64,000 nucleotides of DNA from Campylobacteraceae bacterium (GCA_013215945.1 JABSOM010000002.1:186001-250000); one strand, 5' to 3'; counted from the first letter of the stretch, positions 10,415 to 20,037 are shown. Numbers and translations are program-made. The notes: generated by a model not told the origin, from the sequence alone.

Positions 10415-10600
10415 ATGTTTGTTAAAATTTTTTTGTTCTTTTGTTTATTTACTGTATGTTTTTCAAAAGAAATAAAAAAAATCAGCGTAAAAGAAAGTTT
10501 AATTAAAATAATGGTTTTAGAAATGGAAAATGAGAAAAAACAAAAACGCTTAAATAACAAGAAAAAAAATATATCATATGAAGTTATTACTAACCAATAA
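10415..10600 (+). CDS. Small putative secreted protein
   Basis: 61 aa: a signal-peptide-like hydrophobic start (MFVKIFLFFCLFTVCFS) followed by a strongly basic, lysine-rich tail. An AAAGG ribosome site lies about 10 nt before the ATG. No family recognised. Its short length makes it uncertain, but the signal peptide, the ribosome site and the following plus-strand gene support it. Confidence 0.4.
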   Translation: MFVKIFLFFCLFTVCFSKEIKKISVKESLIKIMVLEMENEKKQKRLNNKKKNISYEVITNQ

Positions 10601-10643
10601 AATGTAATAATATGCTAAAAAAAAACAGAGCATAGGACGAATT

Positions 10644-11177
10644 ATGAAAGACAGGTTACCTGAAGTTATTGCACAAATTGGTATTATTCACAAAGAACTA
10701 ATCAAAAACAATACTATTTTTGATTTAGAAGAGGTATATGAAATATTAAACAAATGTGAAGAAGACGTTAAAGAACATTATTTGGGTTTATTAATGCAGT
10801 ATTATTTTCAACAAAACTCTTTAGATAATTTTCAAACACTTCTTTTAGAAGGTTTTAAATTTGATTTACGTTTTGAAGATATTAAAGAAGCATTTATACA
10901 TACAAATAATAATGACAGTGTGATTGATTTTTTTAACGATCAGGTTGTATTATTAAAAGATATAGTTGTAGATGAGTATTTAATAGAGATGTATGATTAT
11001 TATATGAAAAATGAAAACTTACAAGAACATTTAAAATCTTCTTTACTTTTATTGCAAAACAATCGTTACATTTGTGCTTTTTGTTATAAACACCAAGATG
11101 AAGATTACAGCTCTTTATTCTTAAATCAAGACCTCTTAGAAAGTTTAAAAAGAGATCTGCCTTATCTGTTAAAATAA
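10644..11177 (+). CDS. Hypothetical acidic helical protein
   Basis: 177 aa, acidic, predicted all-helical, with no membrane segment and no motif that I recognise. It contains one CXXC-like element (CAFCYKH) near residue 150. AGGACG before the ATG is an acceptable ribosome site. It stands alone, 43 nt after the small secreted ORF and 164 nt before livJ. Probably a lineage-specific cytosolic protein. Confidence 0.7.
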   Translation: MKDRLPEVIAQIGIIHKELIKNNTIFDLEEVYEILNKCEEDVKEHYLGLLMQYYFQQNSLDNFQTLLLEGFKFDLRFEDIKEAFIHTNNNDSVIDFFNDQVVLLKDIVVDEYLIEMYDYYMKNENLQEHLKSSLLLLQNNRYICAFCYKHQDEDYSSLFLNQDLLESLKRDLPYLLK

Positions 11178-11341
11178 AGAAATTCGTATTATTTTATGTA
11201 TTTTTCACAAACAATGCTTAAATTAATATCTCCCGCTTAATTATTAATGATACTTTATATATATTTTATGTAATATAATTGTCAAATTACAATTTATTTC
11301 GATTGTAGAATAAATTGTTTTATATATTTAAAGGAGTTTGA

Positions 11342-12460
11342 ATGAGAAAAGTATTAAGTATTGCACTTGCTGCTGCATTAACGACGGTTGTTTTAAATGC
11401 GAAAGAAATAAAAATTGGGGCAGTTATGCCAATGTCAGGACCACTTGCGGCTTATGGACAAGTGACAAATTTAGGAATTACACTGGCACACAAGCTACAA
11501 CCAAAACTAGCAAATGGTGATACTATTAAATTAGTTTTATTAGATAATAAAGGTGATAAAGTTGAAACGGCTAATGCAACTATACGTTTAATTTCTTCTG
11601 ATAAAGTTGTTGCTATTTTAGGAGCACTAACTTCTACTAATACTGCGCAAGTAATTGCAATTGCTGATAAAAAGAAAATACCTGTTCTTGCTTCTGTTGC
11701 TACAAATGATAAACTAACGGCTAGAAGAACATTTGCAAACAGAGTTTGTTTTACTGATTCTTTTCAAGGGGAAGTTGTTGCTAATTATGCATACAATACT
11801 TTAGGTTTAAAAACAGCTGTTGTTATTATTGATCAAGCACAAGTATATTCTTTAGGTTTATCTAAAGCTTTTCAAAAAGCTTTTAAAAAAGCTGGTGGAA
11901 AAATTCTTAAAAAAATCAAAGTTACTTCAGGTGATAAAGATTTTAAAGCAGTAGTTTCTCAAATCAAAAGAATCAATCCTGACTTTATGTTTTTACCATT
12001 ATATCACCCAGAAGCATCTATGATTGCTCGTCAGTCTAAACAACTAGGTTTAAACAAACCAATGTTTTCAGGAGATGGTGTTGCTAATCAAACATTTATT
12101 GATTTAGGTGGAAAATCTGTTGAAGGTTATATGTTTACTGACTTTTTTGATTATTTAAATCCTCCTTCAAAAACTTCTGCTGATTTTGTTGCTTTTCATG
12201 AAAAAGAAACAGGTAAAAAAGAATTAAATTCATTTACTGCTTTAGGTGCAGATACTTATAATATCTTAATCGCAGCTATGAATAAATGTGAAGATCCAAC
12301 AAATTCTGTTTGTATTAACAAAGAGATTAAAAAAACAACAAACTTTGATGGTGCATCTGGAAGTATTTCAATTGATAAAAATGGAAATGCAACTAGATCT
12401 GCTGTAATCAAAGTTATTAAAAATGGAGTAGCTACATTTAAAGCTACAGTTAATCCATAA
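11342..12460 (+). CDS. livJ: Branched-chain/hydrophobic amino acid ABC transporter, periplasmic binding protein
   Basis: 372 aa type I periplasmic binding protein with a signal peptide (MRKVLSIALAAALTTVVLNA). The start of the mature protein, KEIKIGAVMPMSGPLAAYGQ, is the classic Liv/HAAT binding-protein opening, and ALTSTNTAQVIAIADKKKIP is the typical second strand-helix unit. It delivers substrate to the LivHM permease encoded 145 nt downstream. Being separated from livH by its own terminator is common, and lets the binding protein be made in excess. A ribosome site AAGGAG precedes the ATG. The exact ligand (Leu/Ile/Val or another amide or amino acid) cannot be read. Confidence 0.92.
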   Translation: MRKVLSIALAAALTTVVLNAKEIKIGAVMPMSGPLAAYGQVTNLGITLAHKLQPKLANGDTIKLVLLDNKGDKVETANATIRLISSDKVVAILGALTSTNTAQVIAIADKKKIPVLASVATNDKLTARRTFANRVCFTDSFQGEVVANYAYNTLGLKTAVVIIDQAQVYSLGLSKAFQKAFKKAGGKILKKIKVTSGDKDFKAVVSQIKRINPDFMFLPLYHPEASMIARQSKQLGLNKPMFSGDGVANQTFIDLGGKSVEGYMFTDFFDYLNPPSKTSADFVAFHEKETGKKELNSFTALGADTYNILIAAMNKCEDPTNSVCINKEIKKTTNFDGASGSISIDKNGNATRSAVIKVIKNGVATFKATVNP

Positions 12461-12491
12461 TCACTATTTTTTATTAGAAAAGAAGAACACT

Positions 12492-12518
12492 AAGCCCACT
12501 TAATCGTGGGCTTTTCTT
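12492..12518 (+). terminator. Rho-independent terminator/attenuator between livJ and livH
   Basis: Perfect 8 bp stem AAGCCCAC / GTGGGCTT with loop TTAATC, followed by TTCTTG. It lies 31 nt after the livJ stop and likely reduces read-through into livHMGF, giving more binding protein than permease. Confidence 0.85.
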
Positions 12519-12604
12519 GTTATAATCAAAATAATGCACAGGCATATTTTGATTATTACAATATATATTGTAACTGGCAAAGCGCCAGTATTTTAGGAGA
12601 ATGA

Positions 12605-13501
12605 ATGGATTTATTAACGTTTATGCAGCAAATGGTAAACGGTTTTAGTTTGGGTAGTATGTATGCCCTTATTGCAATTGGATATACAATGGTGTACGGA
12701 GTTTTACGATTAATTAACTTTGCACACGGTGATATTATGATGGTAGGTGCTTTTTTAGGCTATACCTTTATGGCAGTATTTGATCTGTCTTTCCCAGTAA
12801 CGGTACTTTTATCAGTAACATTATCTGCACTTTTAGGTATGTTTATGGATAAAATTGCTTACAAACCTTTAAGAGAAGCGCCAAAAATTTCGCTTTTAAT
12901 TACAGCAATTGGGATTTCATTCTTTTTAGAAAATGCCTTTACTGTATTTGCAGGTGGAACGCCAAGACCTTTTCCTGTTCCTGAGTATATGGAACAGATT
13001 TTTAATGTTTCTGGTGTGATTTTCACAGTTGCTTCTTTAGCAGTTCCAGTGGTAACTTTAATTTTATTACTTGGTATTTTATTTGTTTTATACAGAACAA
13101 AATACGGTATGGCAATCAGAGCTTTATCTTTTGATATTAAAACAGTGAATTTAATGGGGATTGATGCCAATAAAATTATTTCTTTAGTTTTTGCATTGGG
13201 TTCAGGTCTTGCTGCTGTTGGTGGTATTTTTTGGGCGGTAAATTATCCTTCAGTTGAGCCTATGATGGGTGTACTTGTTGGACTTAAAGCTTTTGCTGCT
13301 GCTGTTGTTGGTGGAATAGGATCTGTAACTGGTGCTGTAATTGGTGGGTTTATTATTGGATTTACTGAAGTAGTTGTTATTGCATTTTGGCCTGAAATGG
13401 GTGGATATAAAGATGCTTTTGCTTTCATTCTTCTAATTTTAGTATTGTTATTTAAACCTACTGGAATTATGGGACAAGATTTAGAAAAGAGCAGGTTCTA
13501 G
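12605..13501 (+). CDS. livH: Branched-chain amino acid ABC transporter permease LivH
   Basis: 298 aa, about eight transmembrane helices. Conserved LivH features: GFSLGSMYALIAIGYTMVYGVLRLINFAHGDIMM at the N-terminus, and the EAA-like cytoplasmic loop AVVGGIGSVTGAVIGGF near residues 235-255. It forms the inner-membrane channel with LivM. First gene of the livHMGF cluster; 1 nt separates it from livM. The ribosome site AGGAGA precedes the ATG. Confidence 0.95.
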   Translation: MDLLTFMQQMVNGFSLGSMYALIAIGYTMVYGVLRLINFAHGDIMMVGAFLGYTFMAVFDLSFPVTVLLSVTLSALLGMFMDKIAYKPLREAPKISLLITAIGISFFLENAFTVFAGGTPRPFPVPEYMEQIFNVSGVIFTVASLAVPVVTLILLLGILFVLYRTKYGMAIRALSFDIKTVNLMGIDANKIISLVFALGSGLAAVGGIFWAVNYPSVEPMMGVLVGLKAFAAAVVGGIGSVTGAVIGGFIIGFTEVVVIAFWPEMGGYKDAFAFILLILVLLFKPTGIMGQDLEKSRF

Positions 13502-13502
13502 T

Positions 13503-14540
13503 ATGAAAGAAAAAATCTTTACAAGAGAGAGGCTTATTAGCCTTTCAATTATTATTACTGCTATGTGGTTTATTAATTTTGCACAAACAAATTTTGATGA
13601 ATATACGATTCGAATTTTAAACAATGTAGCTATTTTTATTATTTTAGCTGTTTCATATAACTTAATTAATGGAATTACTGGGCAGTTTTCGCTGGAACCC
13701 AATGGTTTTATTGCCATTGGAGCGTATGTTACTGCTATTTTAACTGTAGATGCGGATGGAATGTTGTATCAATACGATATTGAAGATCCTTATCCTTGGA
13801 TTCTAGCTTTACAAAGTGATTTCGGTTTTGCTTTATTTTGTTCGGGAACGATATCAGCGCTCTTAGCCTTGTCTTTAGCTTTTCCTGTATTTAGAGTACG
13901 TGGAGATTATTTGGCTATTGTTACTTTAGGTTTTGGTTTTATTATTAGAATTTTAGCTATTAATTCTCCTGAGATTACCAATGGCTCTTTGGGAATTAAT
14001 GATATTCCTGAAGCTTCAAATCTTTATTGGACAGGCGGTTTAGCTATTGCCTCTGTTTTAGGTATTACTAATATTATATATTCTAAATTTGGTCGTGCTA
14101 TGAAAGCTGTACGAGATGATGAAGATGCAGCTACTGCTATGGGAATTAATACGTTTAAAATTAAAACAATGGCGTTTACAACATCAGCCTTTTTTGAAGG
14201 TGTTGGTGGTGGATTATTGGCGGCTTTATTAACCTCGATTTCGCCCGATTTATTCTCATTTTTCTTAACGTTCCAACTTTTAATTATTATTGTATTAGGT
14301 GGATTAGGAAGTACAACTGGTGCTATTATTGGTACTGTTTTTGTAATGGCAGGATTAGAGTATGCAAGGTTCTTAGATGAACCAATGAACTTATTTGGTT
14401 TTGAAACAGAAGCAATGCCAGGTATGAGAATGGTTGTATTCTCACTTATTCTTATTTTTGTAATGTTATTTGCAAGAGAAGGTTTTATGGGAAAAAGAGA
14501 ATTTACGGATTTATTCAAAAAGAAAAAGGCTAAAAAATGA
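13503..14540 (+). CDS. livM: Branched-chain amino acid ABC transporter permease LivM
   Basis: 345 aa, polytopic. Family marks: NLINGITGQFSLEPNGFIAIGAY near residue 55 and the coupling loop VVLGGLGSTTGAIIGTV near 260, plus the VRDDEDAATAMGIN segment typical of LivM. Partner of LivH. Its TGA stop overlaps the livG ATG by 4 nt (ATGA), indicating translational coupling. Confidence 0.95.
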   Translation: MKEKIFTRERLISLSIIITAMWFINFAQTNFDEYTIRILNNVAIFIILAVSYNLINGITGQFSLEPNGFIAIGAYVTAILTVDADGMLYQYDIEDPYPWILALQSDFGFALFCSGTISALLALSLAFPVFRVRGDYLAIVTLGFGFIIRILAINSPEITNGSLGINDIPEASNLYWTGGLAIASVLGITNIIYSKFGRAMKAVRDDEDAATAMGINTFKIKTMAFTTSAFFEGVGGGLLAALLTSISPDLFSFFLTFQLLIIIVLGGLGSTTGAIIGTVFVMAGLEYARFLDEPMNLFGFETEAMPGMRMVVFSLILIFVMLFAREGFMGKREFTDLFKKKKAKK

Positions 14541-15304
14541 TATTAGAAGTATCAAATGTAACGAAAAAATTTGGTGGAGTTACTGCCATTAAAGATACTT
14601 CTTTTACAGTTAATTCAAAAGAAATCTTTGGTCTTATTGGTCCTAATGGGGCTGGTAAAACTACTATGTTTAATATTATTACTGGAAATTATGAACCCAC
14701 AGAAGGAAGTATTAAATTTCACGGGCAAATAATTAATGGAATGAAACCTTATAAAATTGTTCACAGAGGAATTGCAAGAACCTTCCAAAATATTCGTTTG
14801 TTTACTTCAATGACTGTTTTAGACAATGTATTAATTGGGTTTGATTATCAAGCGGTTTATACCTATCTTGAGTCTATTTTTAGATTGCCACGATTTTTTA
14901 AAGAAGAAAAAAGAATTAAAGCAAGAGCTATGGAAATTCTGGAAATTTTAGATATTGCACAGTATGCGGATGAATTAGCCACTTCTTTATCTTATGGACA
15001 ACAAAGAAAAGTAGAAATAGCACGAGCCTTAGCAGCTAATCCACAGCTTTTATTATTGGATGAACCAGCTGCTGGTATGAATCCTATTGAAACACATGAA
15101 CTGGCTGAATTATTTTTTAAAATAAGAGATGAGTTTGATATTACTATTTTATTAATTGAACATGATATGAAGTTTGTAAATAAATTATGTGATAGAGTTA
15201 TGGTACTTGATTATGGTAAAACTATTTTTACAGGACATATAAAAGATGCTATTAAAGATGAAGAAGTAATTAAAGCCTATCTTGGAGATTTTAAACATGC
15301 TTAA
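14537..15304 (+). CDS. livG: Branched-chain amino acid ABC transporter ATP-binding protein LivG
   Basis: 255 aa ATPase. Walker A GPNGAGKTT (about 35-43), signature LSYGQQRKVEIARAL (about 150), and Walker B LLLLDEPAAGMNP. The GIARTFQNIRLF Q-loop is LivG-specific. Energises the LivHM channel from the cytoplasmic face, paired with LivF. Overlaps livM by 4 nt and livF by 8 nt. Confidence 0.95.
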   Translation: MILEVSNVTKKFGGVTAIKDTSFTVNSKEIFGLIGPNGAGKTTMFNIITGNYEPTEGSIKFHGQIINGMKPYKIVHRGIARTFQNIRLFTSMTVLDNVLIGFDYQAVYTYLESIFRLPRFFKEEKRIKARAMEILEILDIAQYADELATSLSYGQQRKVEIARALAANPQLLLLDEPAAGMNPIETHELAELFFKIRDEFDITILLIEHDMKFVNKLCDRVMVLDYGKTIFTGHIKDAIKDEEVIKAYLGDFKHA

Positions 15305-15992
15305 GGTAAAAAATTTAGAAGTATTTTATGGGCTTATTCGCGCTGTAAAAAGTATTAATTTTGAAGTAAAAAAAGGACAAATTGTTTCTTTAATTGGTTC
15401 AAATGGAGCGGGGAAAACATCAACATTACAAGCTATTGTAAATGATGTTAAAAGAAAAGGTGAATTAACATATGATGGAAATAATATTTCCAAAATGTTA
15501 ACGCACAAAATTATTCAAGGTGGAATTGCACTGGTTCCAGAAGGAAGAAGGGTTTTTATTAATTTAACGATTGAAGAAAACTTACGAATGGGTGCTTTTA
15601 ACAACGATAAAAACTACAATGTTTTAAAAGAAAAAATGTATAAAATGTTTACACGTTTGGATCAAAAAAGACATGATTTAGCTGGTACTATGAGTGGAGG
15701 TGAGCAACAAATGCTTGCAATCGCACGTGCACTTATGTCAAGCCCAAAACTGCTTATGTTAGATGAACCCTCATTAGGACTTGCTCCTAAAATTATTGGT
15801 GAATTATTTCAAATTATTCAAGACTTAAGAGATGAAGGTATTACTATTTTATTAGTAGAACAAAATGCTTTCGCTGCTTTAGAAATTTCAGATTATGCTT
15901 ATGTACTTGAAAATGGTGAAATTGCTTTAGAAGATATAGCTGCTAATCTTATTTCTTCTGATGAAATTAGAAAAAAATACTTAGGCGCATAA
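15297..15992 (+). CDS. livF: Branched-chain amino acid ABC transporter ATP-binding protein LivF
   Basis: 231 aa ATPase. I use the ATG at 15297 (MLKVKNLEVFYG), the normal LivF opening; a start 15 nt upstream would add residues absent from the family. Walker A GSNGAGKTS, signature MSGGEQQMLAIARALM, Walker B LLMLDEPSLGLAP. Overlaps livG by 8 nt. Last gene of the operon, followed by a terminator. Confidence 0.95.
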   Translation: MLKVKNLEVFYGLIRAVKSINFEVKKGQIVSLIGSNGAGKTSTLQAIVNDVKRKGELTYDGNNISKMLTHKIIQGGIALVPEGRRVFINLTIEENLRMGAFNNDKNYNVLKEKMYKMFTRLDQKRHDLAGTMSGGEQQMLAIARALMSSPKLLMLDEPSLGLAPKIIGELFQIIQDLRDEGITILLVEQNAFAALEISDYAYVLENGEIALEDIAANLISSDEIRKKYLGA

Positions 15993-15998
15993 AAGCCT

Positions 15999-16027
15999 AT
16001 AAAAAGGAATATTTTATTCCTTTTTAT
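15999..16027 (+). terminator. Terminator of the livHMGF operon
   Basis: Perfect 13 bp stem (15999-16011 against 16015-16027) with loop TTT; the right arm contains TTCCTTTTT. It starts 6 nt after the livF stop. The stem is AT-rich apart from two G-C pairs, so it may be a moderate terminator. Confidence 0.75.
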
Positions 16028-16106
16028 AAAATCTCAAAACGATTACAGACTTAACGCTCTACTTAAAGTAAAAAATAGTTACTATTTCAAGAACTAAGGA
16101 GTGCAA

Positions 16107-16763
16107 ATGTTGCCATTAAATGAATATGTTCAAATAGCCATTGGTATTATGACTATTTTCTCTCCCTTTGCTGCTATTCCTATTTTTGTAACACTAACAT
16201 CAAATCACAGCATAGAAGAAAAAAATCAAACTGCAAAAACAGCAGCATTTGCAGCAGGAATTGCGGGTTTAGTATCTGTTTTTATAGGCCAGTATATTTT
16301 ATTGTTTTTTGGTATTTCTATTTCTTCTTTTAAAATAGCAGGTGGAATTCTATTATTATTAATGGCAATTAATATGTTAAATGCAAAAGTGCCTAAAGCA
16401 AAAAGCACCAAACCTGAACGAAAAGAAGCTAAAAAAAAGAGTGTTAATATCAGTGAAATTGCAGTCGTACCTTTAGCTATTCCATTAATAGCAGGTCCTG
16501 GTGCTATTTCTACTATTATTATTTATTCCCAAAAAGTAAATTCTTTCTCTCATTTATTAATGATGGGACTTATTATTGTATTAATTTCTGTGTATATCTT
16601 TGTAATGCTTAGGATGGCTACGTATATTAGTAAAAAACTAGGAATTACTGGCATAAATATTATATCGCGTGTTATGGGGCTTATTCTTGCTTCTATTTCT
16701 ATTGAATTTATTACTTCTGGTTTATTAAGTGTTTTTCCTGTTTTGGGTTTAAATTCTTTATAA
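16107..16763 (+). CDS. MarC family integral membrane protein
   Basis: 218 aa with six transmembrane helices. The start at ATG 16107 is preferred over GTG 16101, because AAGGAG overlaps that GTG and is well spaced for the ATG. MarC marks: FSPFAAIPIFVTLT near the N-terminus, GGILLLLMAINML near residue 75, and VPLAIPLIAGPGAISTII near 130. MarC proteins are inner-membrane proteins of unsettled transport function and are not proven drug-resistance factors. Monocistronic, downstream of the liv operon. Confidence 0.9.
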   Translation: MLPLNEYVQIAIGIMTIFSPFAAIPIFVTLTSNHSIEEKNQTAKTAAFAAGIAGLVSVFIGQYILLFFGISISSFKIAGGILLLLMAINMLNAKVPKAKSTKPERKEAKKKSVNISEIAVVPLAIPLIAGPGAISTIIIYSQKVNSFSHLLMMGLIIVLISVYIFVMLRMATYISKKLGITGINIISRVMGLILASISIEFITSGLLSVFPVLGLNSL

Positions 16764-16837
16764 AACGATATTTTTTTCTCTGATTTAATATTGATTAACT
16801 AATATTCTTTATACTTTTATTATAAAAGGATTCATAA

Positions 16838-17236
16838 ATGTTATTGATGAAATTAGAAAGTTCCCAAAAATTCGCTTTTTTACAATTGGCACATTATTTA
16901 GCAAGAGCAGATGGTTTTTATGTGGAAGCAGAAGAACATATTATTTTAGAATATTGTACAGAAATGGGTGTTGAAAATTCAGAAATTTTTGATTTAAATG
17001 AATTTGATTTAGAATATACTCTTAGTAAATTTAAAAGTAAAAAATCACAAAAAATTGTTGTTTTAGAATTAATGATTTTAGTACACAGTGACAATCATTT
17101 TGATATAAAAGAAGTTGATTTACTTGCTAAAATTATGGATGCATTTGAAATGCATTACGATGAAATCAAACATTTTTCATCTTGGGGTAAAGCAGTTTCT
17201 GCCTTGCATGAACAAGCATTAAATTTAATAGATTAA
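16838..17236 (+). CDS. TerB-like small helical protein
   Basis: 132 aa, predicted all-helical. LQLAHYLARADGFYVEAEEHIILEYCTEMG resembles TerB/DjlA-type domains: an acidic AxADGxxxxxE helix turn that may bind metal, repeated as SDNHFDIKEVDLLAKIM near residue 90. Related to tellurite-resistance TerB in fold only; there are no ter operon genes nearby. Ribosome site AAAGGA precedes the ATG. Role unknown. Confidence 0.6.
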   Translation: MLLMKLESSQKFAFLQLAHYLARADGFYVEAEEHIILEYCTEMGVENSEIFDLNEFDLEYTLSKFKSKKSQKIVVLELMILVHSDNHFDIKEVDLLAKIMDAFEMHYDEIKHFSSWGKAVSALHEQALNLID

Positions 17237-17317
17237 TATTTTCACTTATTTTACTCAAATAAGAAAAAAATATATTATTTATTGCTTTCCAAAGAATTAT
17301 TTAGCTAAAATTTGCAT

Positions 17318-17509
17318 ATGAATATAGTTGAGCAAATTCAAAAACAAATTAATAAACTTAAATACGATTATTCAAAGCTCCAAGGAGAGAATGAAGTATT
17401 GAGAAAACGCCTTGAAAACATGGAAAATAAAAACGATGAATTTTTAAGGCACAATCAAGACATGCTTCTAAAAATTGACAGTACTCTAACACTTACAAAA
17501 GGTAAATAA
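17318..17509 (+). CDS. Small coiled-coil protein
   Basis: 63 aa, almost entirely one heptad-rich helix (QKQINKLKYDYSKLQGENEV onwards). The ATG at 17318 is chosen; an upstream in-frame TTG also exists. The stop overlaps the ATG of the next ORF by 1 nt (TAATG), so it is translationally coupled to 17509-17718. First gene of a tight run ending in priA. Function unknown. Confidence 0.65.
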   Translation: MNIVEQIQKQINKLKYDYSKLQGENEVLRKRLENMENKNDEFLRHNQDMLLKIDSTLTLTKGK

Positions 17510-17718
17510 TGCAAAAAGAGCTCGTTTTTCATATTGATAACTTATCTTATTCTTTTAATGTTGAGCCTAGTTTAGAAAAAAATCTTGTTAAATTTGTTAA
17601 TACAGATGCTAATATTTCTACCAAAGAACTTTTATTGGCATATATTAGATTAGCCAATGAACACACTGCTTTACAGCAAGATTTAGAAGAGATATCGTCT
17701 TTACTTCCTAAGTTATAA
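17509..17718 (+). CDS. Small conserved-looking hypothetical protein
   Basis: 69 aa with a mixed N-terminal half (LVFHIDNLSYSFNVEP) and a helical C-terminal half (ELLLAYIRLANEHTALQQ). Size and layout faintly recall small FtsZ-associated ZapA-like proteins, but I see no real match. It shares 1 nt overlaps (TAATG) with both neighbours, so it belongs to the coiled-coil/pseudopilin/priA operon. Confidence 0.65.
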   Translation: MQKELVFHIDNLSYSFNVEPSLEKNLVKFVNTDANISTKELLLAYIRLANEHTALQQDLEEISSLLPKL

Positions 17719-18179
17719 TGAAAAAGAGTTTTACTCTTTTAGAATTAATATTTGTAGTAATTATTGTAATAATTTTGTCTTCTGTTTTATTAAATACTGT
17801 TTTTTTTCAAAGTATTGATAAGAGTAATATCGCCAAAATAAAAAGCGAAGTTTTTTTAATTAGAACTGTAATTAATCAAAATTATCACCAAAAAATAGTA
17901 TCAAAACAAGAAAATAAATACATTGATGTTTTAGATATGAGTCCTAATAATAAAGAAAAACAGTATTTGTTTATAGGAACAAAAACAGAGCCTTTATTGA
18001 AAGAAATTATTCTCTCTTCTGCAATTAATCTTAAAAAAGATGCAAGGTGGATTAAAACAGCTAAATATACTTATATGGTAGTTATAAAAGGTGTGTCTGT
18101 TGTATTTACGTACAATAAAAATACAGGAAATTTTTCTTGTAATTATGATAAAAAATTATGCAAAGAGCTTAGTGAATGA
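17718..18179 (+). CDS. Prepilin-type N-terminal cleavage/methylation protein (pseudopilin)
   Basis: 153 aa. The type III signal KKSFTLLELIFVVIIVIILS has the prepilin-peptidase site with the +5 Glu and the following hydrophobic helix. The globular part ends in a Cys pair (FSCNYDKKLCKEL), a likely disulfide as in minor pilins. Its role would be in a type II secretion or type IV pilus-like fibre; no other pilus genes are adjacent. Overlaps priA by 4 nt (ATGA). Confidence 0.88.
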   Translation: MKKSFTLLELIFVVIIVIILSSVLLNTVFFQSIDKSNIAKIKSEVFLIRTVINQNYHQKIVSKQENKYIDVLDMSPNNKEKQYLFIGTKTEPLLKEIILSSAINLKKDARWIKTAKYTYMVVIKGVSVVFTYNKNTGNFSCNYDKKLCKELSE

Positions 18180-20020
18180 ATTATTATGAAGTAGCCTTAT
18201 TAAAATCCCCCTTATCTCCACTTACGTACCAATGCGAAAAAACATTAAACTTAGGAATCAAAGTAGAAGTAAAACTTCGTAATAGAAAAATACTAAGTCC
18301 TGGTGTTATTGTGAAAGTTGTCTCTAAACCTTCTTTTAAATGCGTGGATATCAAAGAAATAACTTCTTTTTATTACGATGAAAAGATGTTGGAAATATCT
18401 TCTTTTATTTCTATGTATTATGTCTCTTCTTTGGGAGAAGCTCTTTCTTTATATAACCCTTTTGATAAAAATATTTCAAATACAGATCAAAACAATGTTT
18501 TTGATTCTAAGATTACTTTATCAAAGGAACAAGAAAAAGCCTATGATTTTTGCCAAAAAAAACAACAAGCTTTGTTATTTGCAAATACAGGTTCTGGAAA
18601 AACTGAAATTTATATAAAGAGTATCGAAAAACATTTAAACAATAATAAACAAGCCGTGTTATTAATGCCTGAAATCTCACTAACCCCTCAAATGCAAAAA
18701 CGCTTAGAAAATGCGTTTGGATCTTCTGTTGCTATTTGGCATTCAAAAGTAAGCAAAAAAAGAAAAACGCAAATCATTGAAGGTTTATTAGAGGGCAGTA
18801 TTAAATTAATTGCAGGTGCACGGTCATCTTTGTTTTTACCTTTTTCTAATTTGGCTTGTATCATTGTGGATGAAGAACACGATGAATCCTATAAAGCGGA
18901 TTCTAAACCGCGATATAACTTAAAAGATTTGTGTATTTATATAGCTAAAAAACACAATATTCAAGCTATTTTTGGCTCTGCAACGCCATCTTTGTCTTCT
19001 TTTCATAAATTGCCTTTTGTAAGACTTACCCAAACATTCTATGAAAGCCGTAAAAACTATTATTTTGATGAAGAAGAAGGTTTATCTACTAATATTATTA
19101 ATAAAATACATGATACTTTGGAGCAGAAAAATCAAGTCATTGTTTTTTTGCCTACGCGTGCTAATTATAAATACCAAGTATGTATGAGCTGTGGAAAAGG
19201 TGTTGAGTGTCCTTTTTGTTCTGTTTCTATGAGTTTACATAAATTTGACAAAGCCTTAAAATGCCATTATTGTGGGTATGCTCAAAAGATTCCTGATACT
19301 TGCCCCTCTTGTAAAAATGGAATAATTACTAATTTAAGAGTGGGTACAGCACAAATAGAAGAAGAATTAAAAGAAATTTTTCCAAGTAAGAACATAAAAC
19401 GTTTTGATCGAGATGTTATAAAAACAGATAAAAAACTAAGAGCCGTTTTGGATGAATTTAACAAAGAAGAGATTGATATTTTAGTGGGAACTCAAATGTT
19501 ATCAAAAGGCCATGATTATCACAATGTTAAACTGGCTGTTATTTTTGGTATTGATTCTGTATTGAATATGAATTCTTATAAAGCACGTGAACGTGCTTTG
19601 TCTTTGTTAATACAAATAGCTGGACGAAGTGGAAGAAAAGGCGAGGGGGATATAATTGTGCAAAGTAAAAATGCCCATTTTTTCCAACATCACTTAGAAA
19701 ATATTGATTATGAAGATTTTTTGAAAGAAGAATTAGAAGTAAGAGAAGATTTTTATCCTCCTTTTTTAAAAATGGCAAAAGTGATTTTTGCATCAAGTAA
19801 TGGATTAAAAGCACAAGATGAAATGCATGCTAATGCAAGGTTTTTCAAAAACATGCAAGACTTAGAAGTCGTTGGTTTTGGACCTTGCGTAATTGAGAGA
19901 ATCGCAAATAAATACCGTTTTGAAATAATTTTACGCTCTGTAAAAGTAAAAGTGCTTTTAAATGCTTTACACAGTATAAACTCAAATATTGTTAGCATTG
20001 ATATGGATACAATCTCATAA
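18176..20020 (+). CDS. priA: Primosomal protein N' (replication restart helicase PriA)
   Basis: 614 aa superfamily 2 helicase that reloads the replisome at stalled forks. The N-terminal DNA-binding domain is short. Walker A ANTGSGKTEIY is near residue 138 and the DEAH-type box IIVDEEHDES near 230. A zinc-binding segment has four CXXC-type pairs (CMSCG, CPFC, CHYCG, CPSC; about 338-380), and VGTQMLSKGHDY is a conserved helicase motif. Shorter than E. coli PriA (732 aa). Translationally coupled to the pseudopilin gene. Confidence 0.95.
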   Translation: MNYYEVALLKSPLSPLTYQCEKTLNLGIKVEVKLRNRKILSPGVIVKVVSKPSFKCVDIKEITSFYYDEKMLEISSFISMYYVSSLGEALSLYNPFDKNISNTDQNNVFDSKITLSKEQEKAYDFCQKKQQALLFANTGSGKTEIYIKSIEKHLNNNKQAVLLMPEISLTPQMQKRLENAFGSSVAIWHSKVSKKRKTQIIEGLLEGSIKLIAGARSSLFLPFSNLACIIVDEEHDESYKADSKPRYNLKDLCIYIAKKHNIQAIFGSATPSLSSFHKLPFVRLTQTFYESRKNYYFDEEEGLSTNIINKIHDTLEQKNQVIVFLPTRANYKYQVCMSCGKGVECPFCSVSMSLHKFDKALKCHYCGYAQKIPDTCPSCKNGIITNLRVGTAQIEEELKEIFPSKNIKRFDRDVIKTDKKLRAVLDEFNKEEIDILVGTQMLSKGHDYHNVKLAVIFGIDSVLNMNSYKARERALSLLIQIAGRSGRKGEGDIIVQSKNAHFFQHHLENIDYEDFLKEELEVREDFYPPFLKMAKVIFASSNGLKAQDEMHANARFFKNMQDLEVVGFGPCVIERIANKYRFEIILRSVKVKVLLNALHSINSNIVSIDMDTIS

Positions 20021-20037
20021 GAAATTTATGCAAAATT

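Noticed and set aside
14024-14518. 164 aa minus-strand ORF inside livM
   Set aside because: Antisense shadow of a well-conserved gene; composition is that of reversed membrane-protein codons and there is no ribosome site.
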